The notes under the pieces are model-generated. The model did no database searches. It worked only from the letters and a program-made list of their open reading frames with translations, and was not told the origin of the DNA. Below are positions 54,780-64,000 of a stretch of DNA of 64,000 nucleotides, in pieces. The stretch's first letter is position 1. Every line of letters begins with the position of its first letter. This DNA comes from Ryuthela nishihirai (taxonomy: Eukaryota; Arthropoda; Arachnida; Araneae; Heptathelidae). The stretch is taken from assembly GCA_038380435.1 (NCBI GenBank), contig JAWZYU010000006.1, forward strand, positions 37,760,501-37,824,500. Direction: 5' to 3'. Both the position numbers and the translations under genes were made by a program.

Positions 54780-56460
54780 TCGCTTTGTCCGTCGTTTATA
54801 CAGCTGCTCAGAATCATCTCTGGCGAGCGTACAACAGTAATCAGCCATCATTGAAGTGGACTAGTTTACTTGGTATCGTTTCTCCATCGTTGCAATGTCC
54901 TGGTGAAAACGTTCACTGTGTTCATCATTAACCATGCCGCAGTTGTCTGGGTAGAAATCTAAGTGGGAATGGAGAAAGAGGATTTTTAAGGACATATTGC
55001 AGCAAAGTTTGTGATACAGAGACAATATGTCTTTAACCAGTTTCTTGTAATTGTCTGCATTGACATTCCCGAGGAATTTAGTTGACACCAGACGAAACGC
55101 GTCCCAAGCCTTTTTCTCGTCACCCTGAAGCAGGTTGTCGAACATCTGGTCTCTGAACAGCTCGCGGATCTGAGGACCTACAAAAATTCCCTCTTTAATT
55201 TTTGCTTCGCTGAGTCTAGGGAATTTGTCAGCCAAGTATTTGAAAGCTGATGCAGTCCGGTCCATGGCTTTTACGAAGTTTTTCATCACAACGAGTTTGA
55301 TGTGTAGGGAGAGTAGCAGGATTTTGTGCGTTTCTGCCAGTGCTGGGTGTTCCGCATTCTTCTCTCCGACCTTCAGAGATTTCCTCTGAGGTCAGTTTCT
55401 CTTCACGAAGTGCAAAGTCTTTGCACGGCTGTCCCATTCACATAAGAAACACCAGTACTTCGTATTTCCCAGCTGCAGACCCATCAACAGAGCCACTACC
55501 TTCAAGTCACAAGAGAGATGCCAGCCATACTTGCTGTATTGAAGACAGTTCAACAGCTGTTTTAGGTTGTCGTAGGTTTCTTTCACGTAGACAGCGTGAC
55601 TGACTGGAATGGATGGAAGTCGATTTCCATTATGCAGCAACACTGCCTTGAGACTCAATTTCGAGGAGTCTATGAATAGTTGCCATTCTTGAGGGTCATG
55701 TTTGATTCCGAGGGCATTCATCAGGCCATCTACATCGAAGCAGAATACAAGATCATCTTCCTTTCTGAAGTAAGGCGCAAACTGCTCATGACGAGTTCGA
55801 AACGAAGTCACTCGGACATTTTCCTTGAGAAGATTCTATTGTTTAAGTCTTCATCCAAGTAACTGTGCTTTGGCCTTGGACAGCTCCAGATCGCGAAAAA
55901 GATCGTTCATTTTATCTTCGGTGAGAATGTGTGATGCAGATGATGCACCGTGGCAGACGTATGGATTGTCATTAGATGCAAAAAGCTGCAGAGAACCCGA
56001 TGTCGGTTCACCTCCCTCCTCATCGTCTGAATCGATTGAAAATTCTTTTCGAGGTTCGGGAACGGGAAGTCCTTCGCTGTGTGGAACTGGTTGAATTGCA
56101 GATTTTATATTCGGGTACGCTATTGTCCACTTCTTTTGCCTTGTGATGCCTTCAGAAACAGGTGGAACCATGCAGAAGTAGCAGTCATTTGCGTGATTGC
56201 TTTGGCTCTCTCCAAACCATAGGAACAGCAAACAGCATCGCCACTTTTTCGCCTTTCAGCCATTTCGGAAGATTTCTTGCACATGTACTGCAGTATATGT
56301 GTGGGGCCCAGGCCTTGTCCTGGTCCCCGATCTTGCATCCAAAATAAAACTCCTACGCCACTTTCACTATTGAAGTGATGGCCCTTTTCTGGCTTGCAAA
56401 CGTCACTTCCCTGCAAATGCAACAAAATGTATCTGCACTATTAACACAGTTACGAGGCAT
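54780..56460 (-). pseudogene. Repetitive arthropod protein family, single-exon pseudogene
   Basis: The minus-strand reading starts at Met 56460 (MPRNCVNSADTFC) with a Cys-rich first domain (CCICREVTF, CKIGDQDKAW, CSTCARNLPKWL), then NHANDCYFCMVPP, IRPVPH-like IQPVPHSEGLPVP, an acidic linker, CDLKVVALLMGLQLGNTKYWCFLCEWDSR, MKNFVKAMDRT and CNMSLKILFLHSHLDFYPDN, DEHSERFHQDIATMEKRYQ, and MMADYCCTL near 54810. I recall this as a family with many copies in arthropods and some other invertebrates, without assigned function and probably transposon-linked. Lesions: TAG at 56353, a frameshift near 56195, TGA at 55851, TAG at 55836, TGA at 55392, TAG at 54861. Paired Cys suggest zinc binding. Confidence 0.75.
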
Positions 56461-57154
56461 CACTACTGCTGGATTAAAACTGCAAGGATCACTTGTGCTG
56501 CACTTAAGACTCAGGAGTAAATGGGAGTCGCTCAAAGGACTTGCTCACCCTACGAGGCGTCGCTTACAACTAACGATTGCATCATCTTTTGTCTGCGATC
56601 ATAAAGCTGCGATGTCATTACTCAACTAGATTGCATCAGACAATGATGCAATTCCTCCGGCGGTTGTGTATATGGTGGACAATATATTACGCAATACAAC
56701 GCAATATGTTGCAATCTGGAGTTTAAAATACAGCGTTGCGAAATTGTTACCTATGTACTCAATTCGGATTGAGTCGTTTATACAAGACCATCTCTGTCTC
56801 TCCTAAACAAGAGCCAATCGAAAAATTTCATTGCCATTCATTCATTTCATGCCAGTTCAGTACCTCGAAATTAGTAAAGATTGGTTGTTTTCATTTCAAA
56901 GCCTTTTTGTGTGTTGCCCAGCGTAATTTTAATTTCATAAACAGTTTGCAAAAAAAAACAATTATCTAAAAATTGGTTGGAGGGAAAATAAAGTTTTCCC
57001 CCCGAGTCCTCAGATACCTTTGCACGTCGTGGAGAGAAAAATCACAGATCCTGTTTATAGAAAGAAATAATAAAAATAGTTTGTATAGAAAATGAAAGCC
57101 CGTTGATCGTGCAACCTTTCAGAGGAGAGATTTCGCGTACTTGATACATTGATT
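56461..57154. other. Upstream flank of the pseudogene; nothing recognised
   Basis: No promoter motif, repeat or second gene supported. Confidence 0.4.
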
Positions 57155-57167
57155 CTTTTGGAATGAG

Positions 57168-57555
57168 TTGTTGTTATTGTTGTTTTACCTCTGAGTGGCA
57201 CTTTTTTGCACACCATGGGCTAAATGGCCAGGTCACATGGACCCCGAAGGCTCAGAGAAGGTTGGGGGAGGGGACCCACTGGAACAGCTGTTGGGAGACA
57301 GATGGTAGCCCCCATCAAGGCCATCCAGCGTGTTCTTTAACGTGCACAGGGTATGTCTCTCCCGCACACGGGCCACGGCTTAACGTGCCATCCGACAGAC
57401 GGCGGCCTTTCCAAGCCCATCGGTGTCCCCTACTGACCGTGGGCAGGGCGGGGAATTTTGCGGAGAAAAATCTCAACGCTGACCCAGCTGGGACTCAAAC
57501 CTGGGAACTACAGATTACGAGCCTGGCGCGATACCGACTGAGCCACCCCCGCCCC
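57168..57555 (-). mobile_element. SINE-A, full length, young
   Basis: 13-bp target duplication CTTTTGGAATGAG (57155-57167) and CTTTTGGAGTGAG (57556-57568), one mismatch. Confidence 0.94.
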
Positions 57556-57569
57556 CTTTTGGAGTGAGC

Positions 57570-58789
57570 ATTTACTTTTGAGTGAATAGGCTTTGCCGTT
57601 AGAATCGGAAATCACTGATCTATAAGTATTGTTATTCACATTTGAATTTTGCCCTAACGCCTGAGGGTTTTTTTTAACACTCGAGTCACTGAAACAGAAA
57701 CATCAGCTTTCACTGCCTGTTCGTCTTCTTCCAAGTTTAGAATTTTACAAATCCTCTTCTCTCTTATTTTTGCTTTCTTCTTACAAATCTTTCCAATATT
57801 CTTCGCATCCAGAAGCTCCTACAACTTCCTCTTCTCGCGACTCCCAGCAGCAACAATAATAACATTCTCAAAGCGCTCAGAAGAGCTCGCTCGCCAAGTC
57901 GCACTCTATTCCTACCACTATCTCCCACACGAGCTCTCGTGGGATCAGGTGTCATAATACACGCATCACCAACGAATGCGAGAAATAACTAATGAAGAAG
58001 CGATAGCTTCAGTATCTAGGTTATTAGTGAGGCTAAGTTTTTGCTGTTTTTGTTTTTAAGTACGTCCTCGCTTTGTTAGACGAAAATGCACTATTTCCTC
58101 ACTCTTTTTAAAGTAGCTTTTGTGACATTATAAGAGGATCTGAAATCAGGACTCTTTTAAAATTCTGTTAAATGAGTAGAAAACACGGATTTTTTTTTTA
58201 TTTTTAAGCAAGTTTTTTTATGGGTTTGTTTTAACGTTTTTTGATTGAAGACTACGAAAGCTAGGAATGGCGACGTTCTCTTTAAAAGCAAACGAAAGCC
58301 GATAAAGAGAAAAAAATCTTTAAAAAACCTGAGCCTTGATCTTAATGCACATTGTGAATAATTAAAAAGAAACACTTTTTTAAAACTCAGATGAGAATTA
58401 GTGGTGTCACTTCTCTAGCTGTAATGAAAACCGTAGTGAAAGCGTTAACCCGGCAAATTGTTTAAAATCTTTTTGAATGTCAGGAATTATTTTCCGAGTT
58501 GACTTCCTCTATTTACAGAATCACTTAAATGTAAAAGGTTTATTAAAGATAATAATTAATCTTTCTTTATGAAGTTAGGATAAGTGATAAAAACTTTGAC
58601 GATAAGCATATTTTTCATTTGTATGATGTAAGATGCCGGGTAACCATATCAAGATAGAATCATATCTGTTTATGAAGGAAATTATATAAATATATAAACT
58701 AAAAATTTATAATTTATAAACTAATATTTTTAAACTAATATTTATGAACTAATAATATTTATGAAATTTTATAAACTAATACTTATGAA
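57570..58789. other. Spacer; one CpG-containing patch
   Basis: 57780-57960 is richer in CG and contains AGCGCTCAGAAGAGCTCGCTCG and ACGAGCTCTCGTG palindromes; the rest is AT-rich. No gene supported. Confidence 0.35.
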
Positions 58790-59140
58790 GGAAATTTTGA
58801 AATTAACTGCAAGCAATCGTGACATAGTTTGTTTCTGAAGAGTGGAAACAAACAAAACACCTGATTTTAATAGTTTAAGTTTAGTTTCGTTAACTGTGTA
58901 TTTAGTTTTTAAATAATCGAATCTTTGAGCATGAGCCTATTTTTGTTCTCACTGTAATATGCAGAAAACTATTTATTGCACCGGGTAAACAGATTAAAAT
59001 GGAATACGTATTTCAGAAATGAAAATTTGAAATTGACTGTAAGCAATCGTGACAGTTGATTCCTGAACAGTGAACTTTTTAAATGTCTCGAACATCTTAT
59101 TACAGTTGTGTCTCGATTTTATTTCGTTAACCGAATATTT
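58790..59140. repeat. Local direct duplication
   Basis: GAAATTTTGAAATTAACTGC with AAGCAATCGTGACA (from 58790) recurs at about 59020 (AATTTGAAATTGACTGTAAG). Both are followed by a GTGAA/GTGGAA phrase and TTTCGTTAAC. Units about 230 bp, diverged. Confidence 0.6.
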
Positions 59141-59469
59141 TAAGAAAAGGATTAGACTGGGAACATTTAAGATAAAAAGTGGATAGAAAAGGATTCGTAA
59201 AACTCTAAACTCGAAAGAAGACAGCCATTCAGTAAAGTCATGCTTCTGTTATGTAAAAAAAAAAACATTTTATTGTTGAAGAATATTTAAAAAAAATCAT
59301 CACTTAAAGACTGCCTAAGTGAATTATTGCGTGATTATTAATAGTGGTTTTATTTATCAGGATTTGCAGAAAAATGGATACCATCCAGCCGAGAAACCTC
59401 ACAAAATTTGTGAAATTTCCTTACCAGTGGGCTGCCTTAGACAAGCTGTAAACAACAGTTGCTCTAGGC

Positions 59470-59634
59470 CAGTGTTTCCCAAGCTTTTTTGTGCCATACC
59501 CCACTTAAGCCTTTCTAAAATTCTTATGTCCCTCCCCTATGTAAAATTTAACCGCCATACGGTTAAACTCTGAACGATTCCATTTTCCAATTGCCCCCCT
59601 TGACAATCAAATTGCCCCACGTTGGGAAACACGG
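59470..59634. mobile_element. hAT MITE, 165 bp, complete
   Basis: Inverted ends CAGTGTTTCCCAAG and CCGTGTTTCCCAAC (right end complemented). Exact 8-bp target duplication CTCTAGGC at 59462-59469 and 59635-59642. Confidence 0.93.
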
Positions 59635-59919
59635 CTCTAGGCGAACCATGAAGTCAGTGGCTCATCCCTAATCCATAATGAAGATCTTGGCTGAGGCTTT
59701 TGGAAAATGGGAAACATTTTTCCTCTCTTTTAACATTTGATTCTTTTTCTCGAATTTAACGCCGAAGCGGCCGCTCAGTTCGCTGGTATGGAAGTGACTC
59801 TGCCCCCTACAATGCAAAACAAAGGGGGTTTAAAACAGTGCTTAGTGCGAAATGTTGAGAATGCAACTATTGGTTCAATTTTGTTCTCGAAAAAACCATC
59901 AATTCTTAGCGATATACTA

Positions 59920-60600
59920 TCGTGATTCGCAAAGAATTTGTGAAACAACTGGATCACGAGAGAGTAACGATAAGTTATTTTCAACCAGCTTCTCACAGAG
60001 CTAACGAGACATTGGGTTATTTGCATGAATATTTTGATGATAGCTTGATTTCTAAAGGACTGTGGCCACCCAGATCACCGGATTTGATTCTTTGAGAGTT
60101 TTGTTTATTTGGATTCTTCAAGGGTTGTTTTTGTTTTACCTCTGAACGACACTCTTTTTTGCACACAATGGACTAAATGACTAGGTCATGAGGACCCCAG
60201 GTCTCAGAGGAGGTTGGAGGGAAAAGGACCACTAAACAGCTGTTAGGAGACAGATGATAGCCTCCCATCAAAGCCATCCAGCGTGTTCTTTAAAGTTCAG
60301 AAAGTATTGCTCTCTCGCACACGGTATCATGGCTTTTCGTCCCATCCGACGGACAGCGACTTATCTTGACCATCGGTATCCCCTACCGACCGAGGGGAGG
60401 GCAGAAAGTTTAGCGGAGATAAATCTCAACTCTGGCCAAGGTAGGATTCGATCCTGGGAACTGCAGTTAACGCGCCTGGTTCGCTCCCGATTGAGGCACC
60501 CCTGCCATAAATTCTTGAAGAAAACTATCTAAATAATCATCCTCAGATGACTGAAAACTTAGAATTCAACGTTAATGATGCTATTCAGTGAATTTTTCCC
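59920..60600 (+). pseudogene. Tc1-like transposase fragment, split by a SINE
   Basis: QPASHRANETLGYLHEYF, then LISKGLWPPRSPDL (relatives have S-P-D-L-x-P around the third catalytic residue), then stops. After the SINE at 60123-60510 it resumes with FLKKTI and NHPQMTENLEFNVNDAI, the usual C-terminus. Relic only; ends not found. The stretch 59737-59915 encodes nothing I recognise. Confidence 0.7.
60123..60510 (-). mobile_element. SINE-A, diverged, in a transposase relic
   Basis: Near-matching target duplication ATTCTTCAAG (60113-60122) and ATTCTTGAAG (60511-60520). B box decayed (GGATTCGATCC region). Confidence 0.9.
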
Positions 60601-60719
60601 TACAGTGTTAAAAAATGTATCTGTAAAAATGGTCAGTCACCTCGTATTTGATATTTTTCAATTGTTTGACTATGTAATTAAAGATTTAGACGTATGAGTT
60701 TTCATCAAGTAGTATCTTG

Positions 60720-60905
60720 TGTAGGAAGCGACTGCATTGGTTTCGACATTTGCAGAAATATGAATTAGAAAGTAGAGTTTAACGAACAATGTGCTTCAAG
60801 GCCTCGGAAAAAGAAAGACATCTAGAATGAGGTACATGGACAATGGTGAATAGAATCTTTCAGAAGTGGCCTTAGCGACTAAATGTAACAGCAGAATCTC
60901 AGGAT
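60720..60905 (+). pseudogene. RTE-like 3' end remnant
   Basis: RKRLHWFRHLQKYE, ASEKERH, WTMVN and NVTAESQDRDS follow the same spacing as RERLRWFGHVARM, GLREKGRPRMRW and DAVDVAQDRLVW of the RTE at 35269-36867. Frame broken. It leads directly into a minisatellite. Confidence 0.6.
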
Positions 60906-61640
60906 AGAGACTCAGGGGATGAGGTTAGTATGAATACTGGAAAATTAGGGGATAAGAGTAGAATGAGTACTTGGAAACTAAGGGATTAAGGGTAGTATGA
61001 GTACTTGAAAACTCAGGGATAAGGGTAGTATGAGTACTTGGAAACTCAAGGGGTGAGCGAGGTGTGAGACTTGGGAACTCAGGTGATAACGTTGGTGTGA
61101 GTACTTGGAAACTCGGGGGGTAAGGGTAGTATGAGTACTTGGAAACTCAGGGGATAAGGGCAGTTTGAGTACTTGGAAACTAAAGGTGTGAGCGAGGTGT
61201 GAGACTTGGAAACTCAGGGAATAAGGGTAGTATGAGTACATGGACACTCGTGGGATAAGGGTAGAATGAGCACTTGAAATTTCAGGGGATAAGGGTAATA
61301 TGAGTACATGGAGATTCGTGGGATAAGGATAATATGAGTGCTTGGAAACTCAGGGGATAAGGGTAATATGAGTACTTGGAAACTCAGGGGATAAGGATAG
61401 TATGAAGATTTGGGGACTCAAAGGGGTGAGCGCGATGGGAGTACTTGGAAAATCAGTGGATGAGGTGGTGTGAGTATTTGTAAACTCAGTGGATGAGGTG
61501 GTGTGAGTATTTGTAAACTCAGTGGATGAGGTGGTGTGAGTATTTGTAAACTCAGGGGATGATGGTGGTGTGAGTACTTAAATACTAAAGTAATGAGGGT
61601 GGTGTGAGTACTCGGAAACTCAGGGGAAGATGGTGCGTGA
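60905..61640. repeat. ~34-bp minisatellite
   Basis: About 20 units of GGGGATAAGGGTAGTATGAG plus TACTTGGAAACTCA, with length variants of 33-36 and a sub-array with GATGAGGTGGTGTGAG. It begins inside the RTE remnant (CTCAGGATAGAGACTCAGGG), suggesting it grew from the element's 3' sequence. Confidence 0.92.
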
Positions 61641-63149
61641 ATACCAATACTGGAAGTTTTGTAAGTAACGAAAAAAAACTTTCATGTGAGGAAAGACTCG
61701 TAAAAAAGTTTGAAAACCGCTTATCTAATTGAATTTCATTTATATAAATAATCAAATCTGTTGAGATCTCTGAAACGTTTTGTAATCTGAAACGAAAAAC
61801 AATTCTAGAATAGTGTTGGTTTCAGATTTCTGTTATTTATTCTTCCGACATCTATTACGTTTCAACGCAGCGCATTCTATAATGAGAGTACGATTGAAAT
61901 TTAAAACTGGTTCTTCGTTGACAAAATTCAATTTGCAGTTAAAAAATGTATATGTTAGTGAAGGATGCACGAATGCAACCAATGAATAATATTAAATAGA
62001 TGCGTATACCAAGCATTTCTGCAATATACGAAAGCTCCGAAAAAAAAATTGCCTTTAGTGCACACAAATCCAAAGATATAAATGCAGAAGAAGCAAAATT
62101 TCTCATCGATTGGCTTTCAGGCAAAAGGATTTGAGGGGAAAAGGACATTTTTACTATATGGGATATAGAAAAAAGATATATATATGGGGATAAGAAAAAA
62201 GAGAATTGGATAAAGAAACAAGTGGGCGTAGCAACGAAAAGCAAAACGCGACGCCTGAAAATATATCCATCTTTACTCATTAGAGAGCTTGATTGTAACA
62301 AGCCAAAAGATATTATGCGTCATCGGGTATTGACAATATTTCGAAATTAAAGCTAACCTCCTGCTAAGAAATAAACAGATATTGGAAAGCAAATATTGAT
62401 GGATTTCCAGGAACAATCAAAATCATTCAACTTTGTTTTGCTGTTTCAACAAAAGGATATTTTAGCATGATGTAATTTCTAACAGTGAACGACTTCAACG
62501 CTATAATCTATGATGGCAACTATTAATAAAAAACGACTATAAAAATGAAAGTTAAGAGATAAAAATTCTTTCACTTTTGGGAAACCTCAAGTGTGACAAA
62601 TTTGCTATAGATAGAGATTTTTACCTTTTAGGTGAATTTTGATGATCTGAATGTAAATAGGCAAGTGATATTGGGAGTACACTTTTCAGGCTTCCGATGT
62701 ACAAAAGTGTTTTGTCTATAAGCTGGAAAAAAGCTTTACGATAAGATGCACTCTTCTTTACCACAATGAGTTCGCAATGTCCGTGATGTATTGCCAAACA
62801 ACTGAATACTCATTCGTTCAGCCATCTATATTTCTGTGGTTTGGCCTCTGGCCTTTTCATAGAAATGTTAAATGGAGCAAGTTTTTAAATGTAAATTTCT
62901 CGTCTCAAATAGCTTGTCTAATTCCACTTTGACAATAAGAGGTGTCAGTTGTTTTATATTCCTCACTTCATTCTGTGAGTCATAAGGATGCCGTGTATTC
63001 TGTGGATAACTGCTCTTTACATGTTGCAAAGCCAATACTCTCAGCGCCAAAAAATGAAAATATGTATAATATTTGAACACTCTCACTGGGAAGAAAATGT
63101 TTGAGATGATCAAAGCCTTCGAGAAAGAATACTCTAATAATGCAATGGT
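61641..63149. other. Spacer, nothing recognised
   Basis: AT-rich with no identifiable element, array or gene; open frames are short and low in complexity. Confidence 0.4.
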
Positions 63150-63443
63150 TCTCAACTTTTAATGCTTCACGTACCCCCTGTAAATGTGTACGTAACTCGC
63201 TATCCCTTGTATAGATAGATAAAACTATAGTTATAGTATAACAGTGAAATAAAACGTATATATACACACACACACATTGAATTTTGTATTCATAAATTAC
63301 ATATGTCGATAAACACAAAAATGACAAACAATTTAACAAATGTTATAAAATTATAAACATTTTACTGGATAATCAGATCTAGCGACTCTCACGGCGTACC
63401 CCAAAAAATTTTACCGCGTACCCACGTTGAGAACCCCTACTCT
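63150..63443. mobile_element. hAT-type MITE (GTTCTCAAC ends)
   Basis: Left CAATGGTTCTCAACTTTTAA, right CACGTTGAGAACCCCTAC, with GTACCCCCTG and GCGTACCCC inside each end. Same family as 22888-23093. ACTCTAAT/ACTCTAAG near the ends may be the target duplication. Contains a (CA)n stretch at 63264. Confidence 0.8.
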
Positions 63444-63744
63444 AAGGGTATGTGCTTCAAAACTAAAGTGGAATGAAGTACATGCAAGATTTATCGTAAT
63501 GTAAAAGTATCGGTACAGTTGTTGCAAACAATATTTTTTCCGTAGTGAATAGAAAATTCAAAGCACTTACATAGTGAATCATAAAAGCCAGTTTTATTAA
63601 TGCAAACAATAAGAATTGCTTTAATGATTCACTATGAAAGCTGTTTACTTTGAACTACATATAAAATTAATGTATTGTTTCGCGTAAAAATTAGAAGAAT
63701 ATATTTTACTAATTTCAAGGGTTCCGGTGCCTGCAATGGCTTCA
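63444..63744. other. Spacer
   Basis: A phrase around ATTCACTATGAAAGC (63627) pairs weakly with 63550-63590 (GTGAATCATAAAAGC); nothing else. Confidence 0.35.
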
Positions 63745-64000
63745 GTTAAATAAGTCATAAATTGTTCTGAATATTTTCAGCTAAATAAGTCATAAACTGT
63801 TCTGAATATTTTCAGCTAAATAAGTCATAAACTGTTCTGAATATTTTCAGCTAAATAAGTCATAAACTGTTCTGAATATTTTCAGCTAAATAAGTCATAA
63901 ACTGTTCTGAATATTTTCAGCTAAATAAGTCATAAACTGTTCTGAATATTTTCAGCTAAATAAGTCATAAACTGTTCTGAATATTTTCAGCTAAATAAGT
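63745..64000. repeat. 35-bp minisatellite, runs off the window
   Basis: Units of TAAATAAGTCATAAACTGTT plus CTGAATATTTTCAGC, at least seven. All but the first are identical, so the array is young and its right end lies beyond 64000. Confidence 0.95.

Noticed and set aside
63745..64000. Terminal 35-bp array as a telomere
   Set aside because: The unit is unlike TTAGG or TTAGGG telomere repeats; it is a minisatellite cut by the window edge.

Overview
This is eukaryotic, very probably arthropod, repeat-dense DNA: AT-rich background, no bacterial operons, and almost every readable protein segment belongs to a transposable element. A chelicerate such as a spider is my guess, from the mix of Ty3, CR1/Jockey-group, RTE, mariner/Tc1, piggyBac and hAT relics, a tRNA-headed SINE present about 29 times, and a repetitive protein family I associate with arthropods; the sequence alone does not fix the species. 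I see no intact host gene. Most short open frames are shadows of SINEs and of minisatellites whose period is a multiple of three.

Layout. 1-4.3 kb: decayed Ty3/gypsy pol on the + strand, broken by two SINEs and two snap-back hairpins. 4.3-10.1 kb: a 33-bp minisatellite split by a SINE, a Tc1-like transposase tail, more SINEs, then 1.2 kb of pyrimidine-rich tandem repeat. 10.7-13.1 kb: mariner pseudogene (-) carrying an internally deleted piggyBac at TTAA, abutted by a hAT end. 13.7-17.8 kb: minisatellites, a SINE nested in a SINE, foldback MITEs. 17.8-21.9 kb: non-LTR element LINE-1 (-) with a 75-bp TTAA insertion that keeps the reverse transcriptase in frame. 22.2-46.4 kb: a tandem segmental duplication whose three boundaries are copies of one ~260-bp foldback MITE (here FB-260). 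Unit 1 is about 7 kb. Unit 2 has grown to about 16 kb by LINE-2 (itself hit by an RTE and by a chimeric SINE), more SINEs and a hAT element. 46.4-52.8 kb: ~118-bp satellite, a second SINE family (SINE-B), palindromic MITEs. 52.8-64 kb: SINEs, three 149-bp repeats, a multi-lesion pseudogene of an arthropod repetitive protein family, a small hAT MITE with a perfect 8-bp target duplication, Tc1 and RTE relics, and two further minisatellites, one running off the end.

The elements do not form a pathway; what connects them is insertion order. Nesting gives relative ages: hAT into satellite in unit 2, an R2-like tail into that hAT, RTE into LINE-2, piggyBac into mariner, SINE into SINE. The SINE here called SINE-A (~390 bp: tRNA-like head, conserved central block, tail of short CCAA/CCAAT repeats) looks recently active, because many copies keep identical 10-15 bp target duplications. 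The observations I find most worth following are the MITE-bounded duplication with different minisatellites expanded in each unit, and the SINE-A copy with an unrelated 3' tail flanked by an 18-bp target duplication.
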